DNA of 64,000 bases from Bifidobacterium sp. ESL0763. GTDB taxonomy: Bacteria > Actinomycetota > Actinomycetes > Actinomycetales > Bifidobacteriaceae. The stretch is taken from positions 1,426,001-1,490,000 of the forward strand of contig NZ_JAQTHW010000002.1 in the NCBI RefSeq assembly GCF_029433395.1, in the 5' to 3' direction. Shown here in pieces: positions 63,192-64,000 of this stretch. The notes beneath the pieces are model-generated. The model searched no databases. It was not told the DNA's origin and worked only from the letters and a program-made list of their open reading frames with translations. Both the position numbers and the translations under genes were made by a program. Positions within the stretch are counted from its first letter, which is position 1. Each line of letters starts with the position of its first letter.

Positions 63192-63995
63192 ATGTCAAGA
63201 CCACGACAGGATTCAGGCCAGCTGCCGGCGACGGTACGGATGGAGAACTCGTTCTGGAAGCTGCTGAGCGAGCGCGACTACGGCAAGGTGACCGTCACCG
63301 ACATCGTGGATCTGGCGGGCGTCAACAGGAACTCCTTCTATTACCACTACTGCAAGCTCGACAACCTGGCCGAGTCCGCCATCAAGCACAGCGTGCAGAG
63401 CATCAACAACTCCATGCCCGAGTTCACCGCCAACCCGTCGAGGGCCTGGAACGGCATCGTCATGCAGCTGCTCGGCGTGCCCAGCAGCCGCACCAACATC
63501 GACCGCCTGGCGCTCACGGTGGGCCCGCACACCTCGCCCGCGCTCATCCAGACCGTCCACGACGCGCTGCGCGAGGGCTTCATGCAGTGGCAGCACCTCG
63601 ACCCCGAAATGTCGGCCACGCAGGACGTCCTGTTGGAGTTCTCCATCGGCGGCCTGATGGCGATCCTGGGCATGTGGCCCCGCCTCTCCAAGGAGACCTC
63701 ACTCGAGCAGTGGAGCAACCTCGACGCCGCCGTGGTGGCGCGCACCCTCTACCTTTCGGTCTCCAGCAACAGCATGCCCAGCTTCTGGGTGCAGATGTTC
63801 CGCAACACCCTGGAGCGCGGCAACGAGTCGCTGCTCAAGGGCATCGCGGCCGCCGAGACCAACGACCTCGACTTCAAGCAGCAGGTCGACCAACTGATCA
63901 CCGAGCTGCAGGCCCTGCAGAGCGGCCAGCAGGCGGACGATGGCAAGACGTCCGGCCCGACGCCGTCAGCCGGTTCGGGCGCCAACGTACGCTAG
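63192..63995 (+). CDS. TetR-family regulator
   Basis: A 267-residue regulator with an N-terminal TetR helix-turn-helix (YGKVTVTDIVDLAGVNRNSF, then YYHYCKLDNLAESAIK) and a long ligand-binding domain, ending in a polar Gln/Ser/Gly-rich tail. AAGGGG lies seven bases before the ATG. Its target is not shown by the sequence; the MFS exporter at 60633-62129 is one candidate. Confidence 0.9.
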   Translation: MSRPRQDSGQLPATVRMENSFWKLLSERDYGKVTVTDIVDLAGVNRNSFYYHYCKLDNLAESAIKHSVQSINNSMPEFTANPSRAWNGIVMQLLGVPSSRTNIDRLALTVGPHTSPALIQTVHDALREGFMQWQHLDPEMSATQDVLLEFSIGGLMAILGMWPRLSKETSLEQWSNLDAAVVARTLYLSVSSNSMPSFWVQMFRNTLERGNESLLKGIAAAETNDLDFKQQVDQLITELQALQSGQQADDGKTSGPTPSAGSGANVR

Positions 63996-64000
63996 CCGTT

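Overview
The window is a stretch of high-GC actinobacterial chromosome, most likely from a Bifidobacterium (Bifidobacteriaceae). This rests on the GC-rich coding bias, the actinobacterial gene orders (coaD / SepIVA-like / DUF177 / rpmF / rnc; rpsP / KH / rimM / trmD; lysC / asd; dnaX / recR), small actinobacterial families (DUF3039, probable DUF5701), and a tadZABC-flp-tadEF pilus cluster laid out as in bifidobacteria. I cannot name the species. Nearly all genes are housekeeping; there is no prophage, insertion sequence or CRISPR array.

Layout. 1-2.0 kb: the 3' part of a class A penicillin-binding protein gene. 2.2-8.8 kb (minus): leuA, a DUF5701-like gene, then asd, an ACT-domain regulatory subunit and lysC, and recR. 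The lysC catalytic gene carries an in-frame amber codon. 8.8-17.1 kb (minus): dnaX and the Tad pilus cluster (tadZ, tadA, tadB, tadC, flp, tadE, tadF). 17.4-20.7 kb (minus): pnp and rpsO. 20.9-28.1 kb: a membrane protein, tRNA-Gly, pgi, a large membrane protein, tRNA-Thr, an MFS exporter with its MarR regulator, and tRNA-Leu. 28.4-33.6 kb: an AEC transporter, rdgB, rph, a Pr6Pr-type membrane protein, pncB and DUF3039. 33.7-39.9 kb (plus): coaD, a SepIVA-like coiled-coil protein, DUF177, rpmF, rnc, ilvB and ilvN. 40.0-41.0 kb: a lower-GC toxin-antitoxin island with two ribbon-helix-helix genes and one PIN toxin. 41.0-50.0 kb: an ABC-F ATPase, a glutamine amidotransferase, cysS, a polysaccharide deacetylase and a BspA-like surface protein. 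50.1-56.3 kb (plus): ffh, an EEP-family hydrolase, a small ribbon-helix-helix-like gene, and rpsP-KH-rimM-trmD. 56.3-64.0 kb: rsmD, recG, a 54-codon small gene, a second MFS exporter, rpmB and a TetR regulator.

How the genes fit together. leuA with ilvBN serves branched-chain amino acid synthesis; lysC plus the ACT subunit plus asd serves the aspartate pathway. rpsP-rimM-trmD, rsmD, rnc, pnp, rph, ffh and the ribosomal protein genes form a translation and RNA-processing set. The Tad genes build a type IVc pilus. The non-coding signals of most interest are a 44-base element shared by the two Tad promoter regions, a tandem double-hairpin repeat found at two distant loci, matched operator-like sites around marR and its MFS partner, and a promoter embedded in a palindromic operator in front of the toxin-antitoxin genes.
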